Positions 17,135-23,479 of a stretch of 32,621 bases of DNA are shown in pieces. The notes under the pieces are model-generated. The model saw nothing but the letters and a program-made list of their open reading frames with translations. It did not search any database and had not been told where the DNA came from. The stretch comes from a bacterium. Its GTDB lineage: Bacteria; Cyanobacteriota; Vampirovibrionia; Gastranaerophilales; Gastranaerophilaceae. The position numbers and the translations under genes are program-made. Positions within the stretch are counted from its first letter, which is position 1, and every line of letters begins with the position of its first letter. The stretch is from the NCBI GenBank assembly GCA_017633675.1, contig JAGBOW010000124.1:1-32621 (forward strand), in the 5' to 3' direction.

Positions 17135-18205
17135 TTATTCTGCTTTTTCAATAACTCCGCCGCCTAAAACCGTGTCACCGTCATATAAAACTACAGACTG
17201 TCCTGTTGCAATTGATTTTTGCATATCATCAAAAATCACTTCAATTTCATCACCATGCGGTTTTACAAGCACATCTGTCGGCTGTTGGGTTGAGCGAATT
17301 TTTGCCTGTGCACGAAATTCATTTTTGGGTTTATCCATAGCAATCCAGTTTAAATTAACTGCCTTCAATGACTTTTTAAATGTTTTATCCGCAAATCCGA
17401 CAACAACTTCATTTGTATCTTTGTTTAGAGAAAGAACATATAAAGGTTCGGTTGATGCTATTCCAAGCCCTTTTCTTTGTCCGATTGTATAATTCCAGAT
17501 ACCTTTATGTTTACCGAGAACTCTGCCTTCGGTATCGACAATATTTCCTTCTTTTTCTTTTAAGCCCAGCAGTTCATTATAATCACCACCGTAAAAATCC
17601 TGACTGTCAGGCTTTTCGGCAGCTAATAACCCGTTTTCTTTTGCGATATTTCGGATTTCTTCTTTTGTATAAGTTCCCAAAGGAAGAATAATATTTTTTA
17701 ATTGTTCCTGTTGAAGTCTGTATAGAAAATATGATTGGTCTTTATGGGGTGCAATTCCTCTTTTTAACAAATATCTGCCATTTTTATCAACTTCTACTCT
17801 TGCATAATGTCCTGTCGCAAATTTGTCAAAAACTATTCCGCTTTGTTTCGCCATCTCAGGCAGTGCGCCAAATTTTATGAATGCATTACACCATACACAT
17901 GGATTTGGAGTGCGGCCTTGAACGTATTCTGATTTGAAATTTTCCAAAACAATTTTTTCATATTGTTCGACACAATTTAAAACATAAAACGGAATATCGA
18001 GTTGTTGAGCAATTTTTCGTGCTTCTTCAATATTTTCGATCTCATCAGGTCCGTAACATGCTTCTTTATGTCCCGATTGAACGGCCATTCCGTCCTTACC
18101 CCAAATCGACATTGTCGCACCGATTAATTCATGTCCTTGTTGTTTTAAAATTAAAGCTGCTGTTGATGAATCAACCCCGCCTGATAATCCGATTAATATT
18201 TTCAT
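17135..18205 (-). CDS. mnmA: tRNA-specific 2-thiouridylase MnmA, variant lacking the second catalytic cysteine
   Basis: MnmA adds sulfur to the wobble uridine (U34) of tRNAs for Lys, Glu and Gln. The 356-residue protein has the PP-loop SGGVDSS (residues 8-14), the cysteine motif NPCVWCNAFIKFG (C103, C106), ATGHYAR, KDQSYFL and YTIGQRKGLG. In well-studied MnmA proteins a further cysteine occurs in the segment DSTGICFIG. Here the aligned stretch is PDSQDFYGGDYNELL, with tyrosine where cysteine is expected. The C-terminal beta-barrel is intact. A HKEACYGPDE segment early in the protein supplies another cysteine (C50). A TATAAT lies immediately upstream of the ATG, but its spacing is too short to be sure it is the promoter. 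Confidence 0.92.
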   Translation of the reverse strand: MKILIGLSGGVDSSTAALILKQQGHELIGATMSIWGKDGMAVQSGHKEACYGPDEIENIEEARKIAQQLDIPFYVLNCVEQYEKIVLENFKSEYVQGRTPNPCVWCNAFIKFGALPEMAKQSGIVFDKFATGHYARVEVDKNGRYLLKRGIAPHKDQSYFLYRLQQEQLKNIILPLGTYTKEEIRNIAKENGLLAAEKPDSQDFYGGDYNELLGLKEKEGNIVDTEGRVLGKHKGIWNYTIGQRKGLGIASTEPLYVLSLNKDTNEVVVGFADKTFKKSLKAVNLNWIAMDKPKNEFRAQAKIRSTQQPTDVLVKPHGDEIEVIFDDMQKSIATGQSVVLYDGDTVLGGGVIEKAE

Positions 18206-18260
18206 AATATTATAATTTAATAAAAAACAACAAATTAAATCAATAGAGTTGTAATTAATG

Positions 18261-18599
18261 TTATTTTTTATACCAAGTTTTAAAATTGTCTATTTGTTGT
18301 TTTAAGTTATTATAATTGCCGTCAAAATTAATACATCTGTCATCTACAATCAGGTAGGATAATTCTTTAACATTTGTGATATCGTCTATATATCCTTTTA
18401 AATTGTTTTTGATTATCCATTCGGAAACCAAAATACGATTTCTTGTGGTAAAAATTTTTATAATGTAATCTTTTGACAATTCTTTAATAAATTCATAAGC
18501 CCCTTCTTTTATCGGCGGAATAAAATCTTTATCAAAATTTCCTTCATATATATTCAACACTCCGTCTAAATCTATCAGTATTGTTTTTTTGAAATTCAT
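18261..18599 (-). CDS. Small HAD-superfamily phosphatase-like protein
   Basis: I place the start at ATG 18597-18599 because an AAGGA Shine-Dalgarno lies just upstream; an in-frame ATG further out at 18671 would overlap the palindrome and the divergent gene. The 112-residue product begins FKKTILIDLDGVLNIYEG, the HAD motif I with nucleophile DxD. It continues with a motif II-like FTTRN and ends with a motif III/IV-like LIVDDRCINF. No cap domain is present. Similar compact HAD proteins occur in phages and gut bacteria and act on small phosphorylated molecules or nucleic acid ends; the substrate here is unknown. It is divergent from the two HTH regulator genes. Confidence 0.75.
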   Translation of the reverse strand: MNFKKTILIDLDGVLNIYEGNFDKDFIPPIKEGAYEFIKELSKDYIIKIFTTRNRILVSEWIIKNNLKGYIDDITNVKELSYLIVDDRCINFDGNYNNLKQQIDNFKTWYKK

Positions 18600-18610
18600 A
18601 ATAATCCTTC

Positions 18611-18638
18611 TTATTAGGACTGTTGACAGTCCTAATAA
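18611..18638. promoter_or_regulatory. Perfect palindrome, probable operator
   Basis: TTATTAGGACTG at 18611-18622 and CAGTCCTAATAA at 18627-18638 are exact reverse complements around a 4-base centre. The centre plus two arm bases spells TTGACA (18623-18628), a perfect -35 hexamer on the plus strand, although no good -10 follows at 16-18 nt. The palindrome lies between the divergent HAD gene and the HTH regulator genes and has no T-tract, so an operator bound by one of the regulators is more likely than a terminator. Confidence 0.6.
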
Positions 18639-18665
18639 CCTAAATGTAGCAATAAAATTATAAAC

Positions 18666-18947
18666 ATGCAAGATAATTCAGATAAAAATAAATCTTACAT
18701 GAATGAATTTTCTAAAATTATGAAAATTCATCGTAAAACTGCTAACAAGTCAATGTATTTGGTTTCTGCTGAAAGCGGTATTTCAAAATCCAGTTGGAGA
18801 GAAATTGAAAAAGGCATGAGAGAAGATATAAATTTATCAACATTTTGCAAAATTGCAGAGGGGCTTGATATCCCTTGCCATGAATTATTAAAGGAATTAA
18901 TGGAAAAATTAGGGGAAGATTTTTCGTTTACGGGGTTGAAAAATTAG
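18666..18947 (+). CDS. Small HTH (XRE-like) regulator, copy 1
   Basis: The 93-residue protein consists almost entirely of an XRE/Cro-type helix-turn-helix: IMKIHRKTANKSMYLVSAESG, then SKSSWREIEKG as the probable recognition region and STFCKIAEGLDIP. No effector domain is present. It ends with SFTGLKN. No Shine-Dalgarno sequence precedes the ATG; a second in-frame ATG at 18699 could be the start. The gene is followed 7 nt later by a paralogue whose C-terminal 34 residues are identical, while the DNA-binding half differs at about half of positions. It is probably an autoregulator acting on the palindrome at 18611-18638. Confidence 0.8.
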   Translation: MQDNSDKNKSYMNEFSKIMKIHRKTANKSMYLVSAESGISKSSWREIEKGMREDINLSTFCKIAEGLDIPCHELLKELMEKLGEDFSFTGLKN

Positions 18948-18961
18948 TAAATATATGCAAT
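18843..18961 (+). repeat. Direct repeat, copy 1 (119 bp)
   Basis: This segment matches 19126-19244 with 2 differences in 119 bases. It covers the last 34 codons and the stop of the first HTH gene, then TAAATATATGCAAT, which includes the start codon of the second HTH gene. The offset is 283 bp, about one gene length. Confidence 0.9.
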
Positions 18962-19230
18962 ATAACAATAAAAAATATTTTATTTCTGCATTGGGAAATT
19001 TAATAAAAATACACAGAGAAAAGTTGAATAAAAATATATATCAAATATCTGCAGAAACATCTATTCCAAGGTCAACTTGGAGAGATATTGAATTAGCATT
19101 AAGAAATGATGTTAATTTGACAAATTTTTGCAAAATTGCAGAGGGGCTTGATATCCCTTGCCATGAATTATTAAAGGAATTAATGGAAAAATTAGGGGAA
19201 GATTTTTCTTTTACAGGGTTGAAAAATTAG
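18955..19230 (+). CDS. Small HTH (XRE-like) regulator, copy 2
   Basis: This 91-residue paralogue has the same layout: LIKIHREKLNKNIYQISAETS, then PRSTWRDIELALRND and the C-terminal FCKIAEGLDIP. From FCKIAEG to the last residue it is identical to copy 1. Its recognition region differs (IPRSTWRDIELALR instead of ISKSSWREIEKGMR), so the two probably bind different sites or heterodimerise. The start codon lies inside the direct repeat. After the stop a vestige of a third start (ATGCAATGA) shows where the duplication unit ended. Confidence 0.8.
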   Translation: MQYNNKKYFISALGNLIKIHREKLNKNIYQISAETSIPRSTWRDIELALRNDVNLTNFCKIAEGLDIPCHELLKELMEKLGEDFSFTGLKN

Positions 19231-19244
19231 TAAATATATGCAAT
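19126..19244 (+). repeat. Direct repeat, copy 2 (119 bp)
   Basis: This is the second copy of the 18843-18961 repeat, with two substitutions near its end. The same 34 codons, stop codon and 14 bases after it are conserved, including untranslated bases, so identity is not explained by protein selection alone. Confidence 0.9.
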
Positions 19245-19251
19245 GAAAGAT

Positions 19252-19378
19252 TAGAGGAGTAACTATTTACGTTAAAAGACTATTCCTCTAACCCTCTATA
19301 ATTCTAATATACGGTCTTATCGCCATTTTAAATCTAAGTTAAAAGACTAACCCTCTGATAAACAGTTATCAGTCTTTA
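19252..19378. repeat. Intergenic hairpin repeats, GAGGAATAG family
   Basis: TAGAGGAGTAACTA at 19252-19265 pairs imperfectly with AGACTATTCCTCTA at about 19278-19290. A second stretch with GTTAAAAGACTAACCCTCT and CAGTTATCAGTC follows up to the ychF stop. Words are shared with the element at 8838-8907. It lies between the HTH pair and convergent ychF and may act as a terminator for either. Confidence 0.55.
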
Positions 19379-20476
19379 CTACACCGCAAATCTGAAGTGT
19401 ACCAAATCACCGTCCTGAACCACATAATCTTTTCCTTCAAGACGGGTTACACCCTTGTCTTTGCAGGCTGAATACGAGCCGTTTTTGACAAATTCTTCGT
19501 ACGGTGTAATCTCTGCTCGGATAAATCCTTTTTCAAAATCCGTATGAATTACGCCTGCAGCCTGAGGAGCTTTTGCACCCTGTTTGACAGTCCAGGCATG
19601 AACTTCTTTTTCGCCCGCTGTTATAAATGTCAAAAGGTTTAGAAGTTTGTAAACGGATTTTATCATTCTGTTTATACCGCTGTCCTCAATTCCCAAATCA
19701 GATAAATATTCTTTTGCTTCATCTTCACCTAATTCTGCAAGTTCTTCCTCAATTTTAGCGGAAATCAGAACAACCTCAGCACCATGCTTTGATGCATATT
19801 CCTGAACCTGTCTTGTGTAATCATTTCCGTCTTTCAGGTCGTATTCGGAAACATTTGCGACATAAATTACGGGTTTTGTGGACATCAAGTTTAACTGTTT
19901 AGCAACAGGAATTTCATCTCCTTCAAAATGGCTTTCGATATTTATAAATGTTGCTTCTTCAAGTAGTTTCTGCATTTTTTCAAGAACTGAAAGTGTTAAA
20001 ACGGCTGTTTTGTCACCCGATTTTGCAACTTTAGAAACTTTTGCAATTTGTTTTTCAACCGACGATAAATCCGCCAAAGCAAGTTCGGTATTTATAACCT
20101 CAATATCGTCAAGCGGATTGACTTTCCCTGCAACATGAATAGTATTCGGATCATCAAAACATCTTACAACTTGAATAATTGCATCAACTTCTCTGATATT
20201 GTGCAAAAACTGGTTTCCTAAGCCTTCCCCCTTACTTGCGCCTTTGACTAACCCCGCAATATCAACAAATTCTATTGCTGTCGGGATTATTACATCTGTT
20301 TTACAGAGTTTTGCAAGGATTTCCAACCGTTCATCGGGAACGTTTACTACACCGACATTCGGTTCGATTGTACAAAACGGATAGTTTGCGCTTTGTGCGT
20401 TTTTTGAACTTGTTAAAGCATTAAATAAAGTTGATTTTCCTACATTCGGAAGTCCTACAATTCCGGTTCTGAGCAT
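19379..20476 (-). CDS. ychF: Ribosome-associated P-loop ATPase YchF
   Basis: This 365-residue YchF/OLA1-family protein binds ATP in preference to GTP and associates with ribosomes. It has the G1 loop GLPNVGKSTLFNAL, the segment NYPFCTIEPNVG, the G3 DIAGLVKGASKGEGLGNQFL and a modified G4 (NVSE in place of NKxD) that explains the ATP preference in this family. A coiled-coil region lies at about residues 130-200 and a TGS-like C-terminus ends HFRFAV. Length matches the family. An AAGGAT Shine-Dalgarno precedes the ATG. Conservation and length suggest a normal, intact gene. Confidence 0.95.
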   Translation of the reverse strand: MLRTGIVGLPNVGKSTLFNALTSSKNAQSANYPFCTIEPNVGVVNVPDERLEILAKLCKTDVIIPTAIEFVDIAGLVKGASKGEGLGNQFLHNIREVDAIIQVVRCFDDPNTIHVAGKVNPLDDIEVINTELALADLSSVEKQIAKVSKVAKSGDKTAVLTLSVLEKMQKLLEEATFINIESHFEGDEIPVAKQLNLMSTKPVIYVANVSEYDLKDGNDYTRQVQEYASKHGAEVVLISAKIEEELAELGEDEAKEYLSDLGIEDSGINRMIKSVYKLLNLLTFITAGEKEVHAWTVKQGAKAPQAAGVIHTDFEKGFIRAEITPYEEFVKNGSYSACKDKGVTRLEGKDYVVQDGDLVHFRFAV

Positions 20477-20518
20477 TTTTTTTATCCTTTTCTGTTGTTT
20501 AAGTTTGACTTAATTTTT

Positions 20519-20641
20519 AGTGAGTAGTGAGCAGTGAATGGTGAATAGTTCTTATCGGTTTGCTACGCAAAAAAATATTATATATTCCTCGAACGTAGTG
20601 AGCATAAAGAACCACTCACTACTCACCATTCACAACTCACT
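20519..20641. repeat. Intergenic hairpin repeat, GTGAGTAGTGAG family, copy B
   Basis: Arms of about 35 nt at 20519-20553 and 20606-20641 are imperfect reverse complements made of AGTGAGT/AGTGAAT words. The middle contains GTTCTTATCGGTTTGCTACG, partly shared with copies A and C. The right arm reaches into the aroF stop codon region, so the last bases of that gene lie in the repeat. Confidence 0.8.
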
Positions 20642-21683
20642 CTACATTCGCAGAAAGTTGTGTTTTTTCATAATGCAGTCTGCCTGATAATTGGTTTAGT
20701 CTTCCCATTATCTCTTTAAACATAGGGATAGGAAGGCTCTGTTTTCCGTCAGAGAGTGCCTTTTCTGGGTTTTGGTGAACTTCAATCATTACCCCGTCAG
20801 CTCCGACAATCAATCCTGCTTTTGCCATAGGTTCAATCAAATATCTCTGACCTGTTCCGTGACTGGGGTCAATAATTATCGGAAGATGCGACAATTTTTT
20901 GATAACGGGAATTGCCGCTATATCCATAACGTTGCGGGTGAAAGCGCTGTCAAAACTTCTTATACCGCGTTCACAAAGAATAACATTCGGATTTCCGTTA
21001 TACAAAATGTGTTCTGCCGCCAACAAAAATTCTCTGATTGTACTTGAAAGACCTCTTTTCAAAATAACAGGTTTATTACATTTTCCAACGGCATGCAATA
21101 ATTTAAAATTTTGGACGTTTCTTGCACCGATTTGCAAAACATCAATGTAATCGCACATCATATCCAAATCTGATGCGTCCATAACCTCTGAAACCGTCAA
21201 TAATCCTGTTTCATCAGCGGCTTTTCTTATATATTTCAGGGCATCTTCACCATATCCCTGAAAATCATAGGGAGATGTTCTGGGTTTGAAAGCCCCCCCT
21301 CTCAAAAATTGGCACCCCATTTCTTTTGCAGCTTTTGCAACTTCTAAGAGTCCTTCGTAATCCTCGATTGAACAAGGTCCTACCATCATAACGGGTTTGT
21401 TATCCCCGCCTATTTTTACCCCGTTAGAAAACTCTATAACAGTATCTTCGGGTTTCCTGTCACGGGAGGCAATTCTGAAAGGTTCTCTGATGATTTTAAC
21501 CTCTTTTACACCTTCCAATGCGGATAATCTGTCGGGGGTTAAGGTTGTTTTGTCGCCTATTGCGTCAATTACGGTATAAATTTCGCCTTTTTTATATCTG
21601 ATATCAAATCCGTTTTCTTTTAATAAATCAATAACTTTTTGACACTGAGCCTCTGTAGCTTTCGGCTCCATAATTATAATCAT
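20637..21683 (-). CDS. aroF: 3-deoxy-7-phosphoheptulonate (DAHP) synthase
   Basis: The enzyme condenses phosphoenolpyruvate and erythrose 4-phosphate, the first step of the shikimate pathway. The 348-residue protein has an N-terminal ferredoxin-like regulatory domain (residues about 1-70, MIIIMEPKATEAQCQKVIDL), then the barrel with VGPCSIE, RGGAFKPRTSPYDFQG, the metal and substrate residues in LQIGARNVQN, CERGIRSFD and DPSHGTGQR. This matches the type I-beta enzymes of Thermotoga and Bacillus, where the N-terminal domain mediates feedback control. The start is fixed by an AAGGAGAG Shine-Dalgarno. The last codons lie in a hairpin repeat. Confidence 0.95.
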   Translation of the reverse strand: MIIIMEPKATEAQCQKVIDLLKENGFDIRYKKGEIYTVIDAIGDKTTLTPDRLSALEGVKEVKIIREPFRIASRDRKPEDTVIEFSNGVKIGGDNKPVMMVGPCSIEDYEGLLEVAKAAKEMGCQFLRGGAFKPRTSPYDFQGYGEDALKYIRKAADETGLLTVSEVMDASDLDMMCDYIDVLQIGARNVQNFKLLHAVGKCNKPVILKRGLSSTIREFLLAAEHILYNGNPNVILCERGIRSFDSAFTRNVMDIAAIPVIKKLSHLPIIIDPSHGTGQRYLIEPMAKAGLIVGADGVMIEVHQNPEKALSDGKQSLPIPMFKEIMGRLNQLSGRLHYEKTQLSANVE

Positions 21684-21702
21684 ATTTCTCTCCTTGATTT
21701 CT

Positions 21703-21710
21703 ATTTTAGC
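21703..21710 (-). promoter_or_regulatory. Extended -10 promoter for aroF
   Basis: On the minus strand TGC and TAAAAT (21708-21703) form an extended -10. The stretch from the -10 to the Shine-Dalgarno closely resembles that of the ZorA-like gene (TATGCTATAAT, then AAATCAAGGAGAGA). No good -35 is seen, since the upstream DNA is a hairpin repeat. Confidence 0.5.
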
Positions 21711-21724
21711 ATAAAAATTTTTTT

Positions 21725-21864
21725 AGAAGAACAGAGGGCAAGAAGGCAGGAAGGCAAGCTATTATCATTTTGTTATTCCTGTGAAATTTTATTAAGACTG
21801 CTATTATTAAATAGCCTGACTTCCTGGCCTCCGAACTTCTTGCCCTCCTAACCTATTGCCTTTT
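21725..21864. repeat. Intergenic hairpin repeat, AAGGCAGG family
   Basis: A purine-rich left arm (about 21733-21764, built of AGAGGGCAAG, AAGGCAGG and AAGGCAAGC) is an imperfect reverse complement of a pyrimidine-rich right arm (about 21808-21850, with GACTTCCTGG, CTTCTTGCCCTCCT). The element is similar in design to, but different in sequence from, the GTGAGT family. It fills the gap between the divergent aroF and ppiC genes. Confidence 0.65.
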
Positions 21865-21873
21865 AACCATATT

Positions 21874-21882
21874 TGCTATACA
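21874..21882 (+). promoter_or_regulatory. Extended -10 promoter for ppiC (near-leaderless)
   Basis: TG at 21874-21875 and TATACA at 21877-21882 give an extended -10; TTGCCT at 21856-21861 is a possible -35 with a 15-nt spacer. The predicted start is one or two bases before the ATG at 21891, and no Shine-Dalgarno sequence is present. Confidence 0.45.
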
Positions 21883-21890
21883 TTACACTT

Positions 21891-22241
21891 ATGATTAAAA
21901 ACATTTGCAAATTATTAACGGTTTTATTTTTATTAACAGGTATTGCAAGAGCTGCCGAAGAATATACACAAGTCAGGGCGGAACATATTTTGGTAAAGAC
22001 TGCTCATGAGGCACAGGAGATTAAAAAAGCCATTGATGAAGGCGGAAGCTTTGAATATTATGCAAAAGTATATTCTATGTGTCCGTCAGGTCAAAGAGGA
22101 GGCGATTTGGGTTATTTTGGCAAAGGTCAAATGGTGCCGGAATTTGAACGTGCCGCATTCAAAACTCCTGTCGGAGAAGTTTCAAAACCTGTTTATACCC
22201 AATTCGGCTGGCATTTGATTAAGGTTTTGGATAAGAGATAA
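21891..22241 (+). CDS. Secreted peptidyl-prolyl isomerase, parvulin type
   Basis: I choose ATG 21891, because from there the protein starts with a clean signal peptide (MIKNICKLLTVLFLLTGIARA, cleavage before AEEY); an upstream TTG would only add six residues in front of it. The mature part, about 95 residues, is a single rotamase domain: AEHILV, a DEGGSFEYYAKVYS helix, GGDLGYFGKGQMVPEFE, FGWHLIKV. These are the conserved active-site and core positions of PpiC/SurA parvulins, which help fold exported proteins. It lacks the SurA-like chaperone arms. The domain-only form could be lipid-free in the periplasm. Confidence 0.88.
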   Translation: MIKNICKLLTVLFLLTGIARAAEEYTQVRAEHILVKTAHEAQEIKKAIDEGGSFEYYAKVYSMCPSGQRGGDLGYFGKGQMVPEFERAAFKTPVGEVSKPVYTQFGWHLIKVLDKR

Positions 22242-22411
22242 AATTCGGTAGAGGTATAGTTATTTACATTTAAAGAGGTTAAGGTATGTATAATCTTTGT
22301 CGATTTTTCAGCCATCACTGGTTATTTGGGTTGCACATTAATTTTGTTGATGAAAGCGGAATGTTGTAATTCATATAACTTGCATGTACACATATAGCAA
22401 AAAATATATTT

Positions 22412-23014
22412 ATGGGTTTTGTAACTTATATGAAAACGGATAAAATTTCATTCGGTGCAAGATTTATTAACCCCGTAAATGTCGGCAAATTAGACGGAAA
22501 AACGTACAGGCAGGTTGATGTTTCGTTTGTTGAAATTAATCCTTTTGATGCTGATGATATTAAAGCATTAAGAAATATTGCAAAATATTGGAAAGATGAC
22601 AAGTTCATAACGGATATTAGTGTAAATGCAGATATGATATTTAAGGAAAAATCTGCAGACGGAATAAAAATATATGCCTTAACTTCTCAAGGGGACAGTT
22701 TTGAAAAACTTGAACCTGACAGAATTCTGGGTGTAATCGAAACAGAAGATAATGCACCTTTTCATATATACATAAACAGATTTCAGGTAAAACCGGATTA
22801 TGTATATAAAAGAGATTTAGAGTACAGCGGAATCGGAACTGCAATTTTAAATTCACTGAAAGAAATGTGCAATAAAATTTCCGCAATATCGGAACGTGAT
22901 GAATATGTCAGAAAATTTTATGAACGAAACGGTTTTTATGAAACCTCTGATAAATCAAATTTTTATACTTGGTATAAGGATTATTTTGCAGATATTTTCA
23001 AAATTTACAGATAA
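22412..23014 (+). CDS. GNAT-like acetyltransferase with ISFGA motif
   Basis: The 200-residue protein has the N-terminal motif DKISFGARF and then a GNAT-like C-terminal part. LEYSGIGTAILNSLKEMC resembles motif A, which binds acetyl-CoA (the usual Q/RxxGxG/A is weak here), and YVRKFYERNGFYE is a clear motif B. A beta-strand region (RILGVIETEDNAPFHIYINRFQVKPDY) precedes them as expected. The substrate is unknown. The start is uncertain: ATG 22412 and in-frame ATG 22430 both lack a Shine-Dalgarno sequence, and TTGCAT (22380-22385) with TATATT (22405-22410) would favour the later one. It is transcribed toward the structured terminator at 23013. Confidence 0.65.
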   Translation: MGFVTYMKTDKISFGARFINPVNVGKLDGKTYRQVDVSFVEINPFDADDIKALRNIAKYWKDDKFITDISVNADMIFKEKSADGIKIYALTSQGDSFEKLEPDRILGVIETEDNAPFHIYINRFQVKPDYVYKRDLEYSGIGTAILNSLKEMCNKISAISERDEYVRKFYERNGFYETSDKSNFYTWYKDYFADIFKIYR

Positions 23015-23086
23015 AAACAGCCACCGGCATCTTTATCCCATCGGATGAAAAGCGCTGTGGCTGCAGGCCTCACTGTTTTTACAGTG
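23013..23086. terminator. Structured bidirectional terminator region
   Basis: CAGCCAC at 23018-23024 pairs with GTGGCTG at 23057-23063. On the minus strand the stem is followed at once by TTTTT (23017-23013), which gives an intrinsic terminator for the gene at 23098. On the plus strand CACTGT-TTTT-ACAGTG at 23071-23086 forms another hairpin, and AAAAACAG/CTGTTTTT (23013-23020 and 23073-23080) can close the whole region. The loop contains ATCC-CATC-GGAT. It serves the two convergent genes. Confidence 0.6.
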
Positions 23087-23097
23087 CTTATATCTTT

Positions 23098-23394
23098 TTA
23101 GAAATGCATATCAAATGACGGAGGCATTCCGTTAATTTTTTCATCTTCCATACGCATAGCCGAACCTATTGTGAAACTCTCTGCGTACATTTTATTAATT
23201 TTAAATGACAAATCACCGTTAAACACTTCTTCGTTTTCTTCCAAAAATTCAAACAGAGGATCTGTAGGCGATTTAACTATATTGTTTAAAGTTTCTTTTG
23301 CGTGTCTGAGTGTGTGTTCTCCGATTTCGGGAACTTTTACGTTCATTCCGAACGGTTTATAAGGTCTGTTAAATGATGCTCCGTTATCTGCCAT
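23098..23394 (-). CDS. Unknown small protein with FxxP-rich N-terminus
   Basis: The start at ATG 23392-23394 is preferred because AAAGGA lies 9 nt upstream; an ATG six codons earlier overlaps that Shine-Dalgarno sequence. The 98-residue product starts MADNGASFNRPYKPFGMNVKV and then has a helix (HTLRHAKETLNNIV) and a polar, acidic remainder. It has no membrane segment and no known motif. The N-terminal ASFNRPYKPFG recalls the ISFGA-type motif of neighbours. Its function is unknown. Confidence 0.6.
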   Translation of the reverse strand: MADNGASFNRPYKPFGMNVKVPEIGEHTLRHAKETLNNIVKSPTDPLFEFLEENEEVFNGDLSFKINKMYAESFTIGSAMRMEDEKINGMPPSFDMHF

Positions 23395-23479
23395 GATTAA
23401 ATGTCCTTTCATGGTAGTTATCGGAATATTAAGTACAAAAATTTAATAAATCCGTATCATTTTTTACAAATATTAACAT

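Noticed and set aside
18600-18671. Longer N-terminus for the HAD protein
   Set aside because: It would run through the palindrome and overlap the divergent gene; the ATG at 18599 has an AAGGA site and begins just before HAD motif I.
22242-22411. Possible small RNA in the gap before the GNAT-like gene
   Set aside because: I see no good promoter-terminator pair or strong stem; only weak AT-rich sequence and a possible promoter for the GNAT-like gene.
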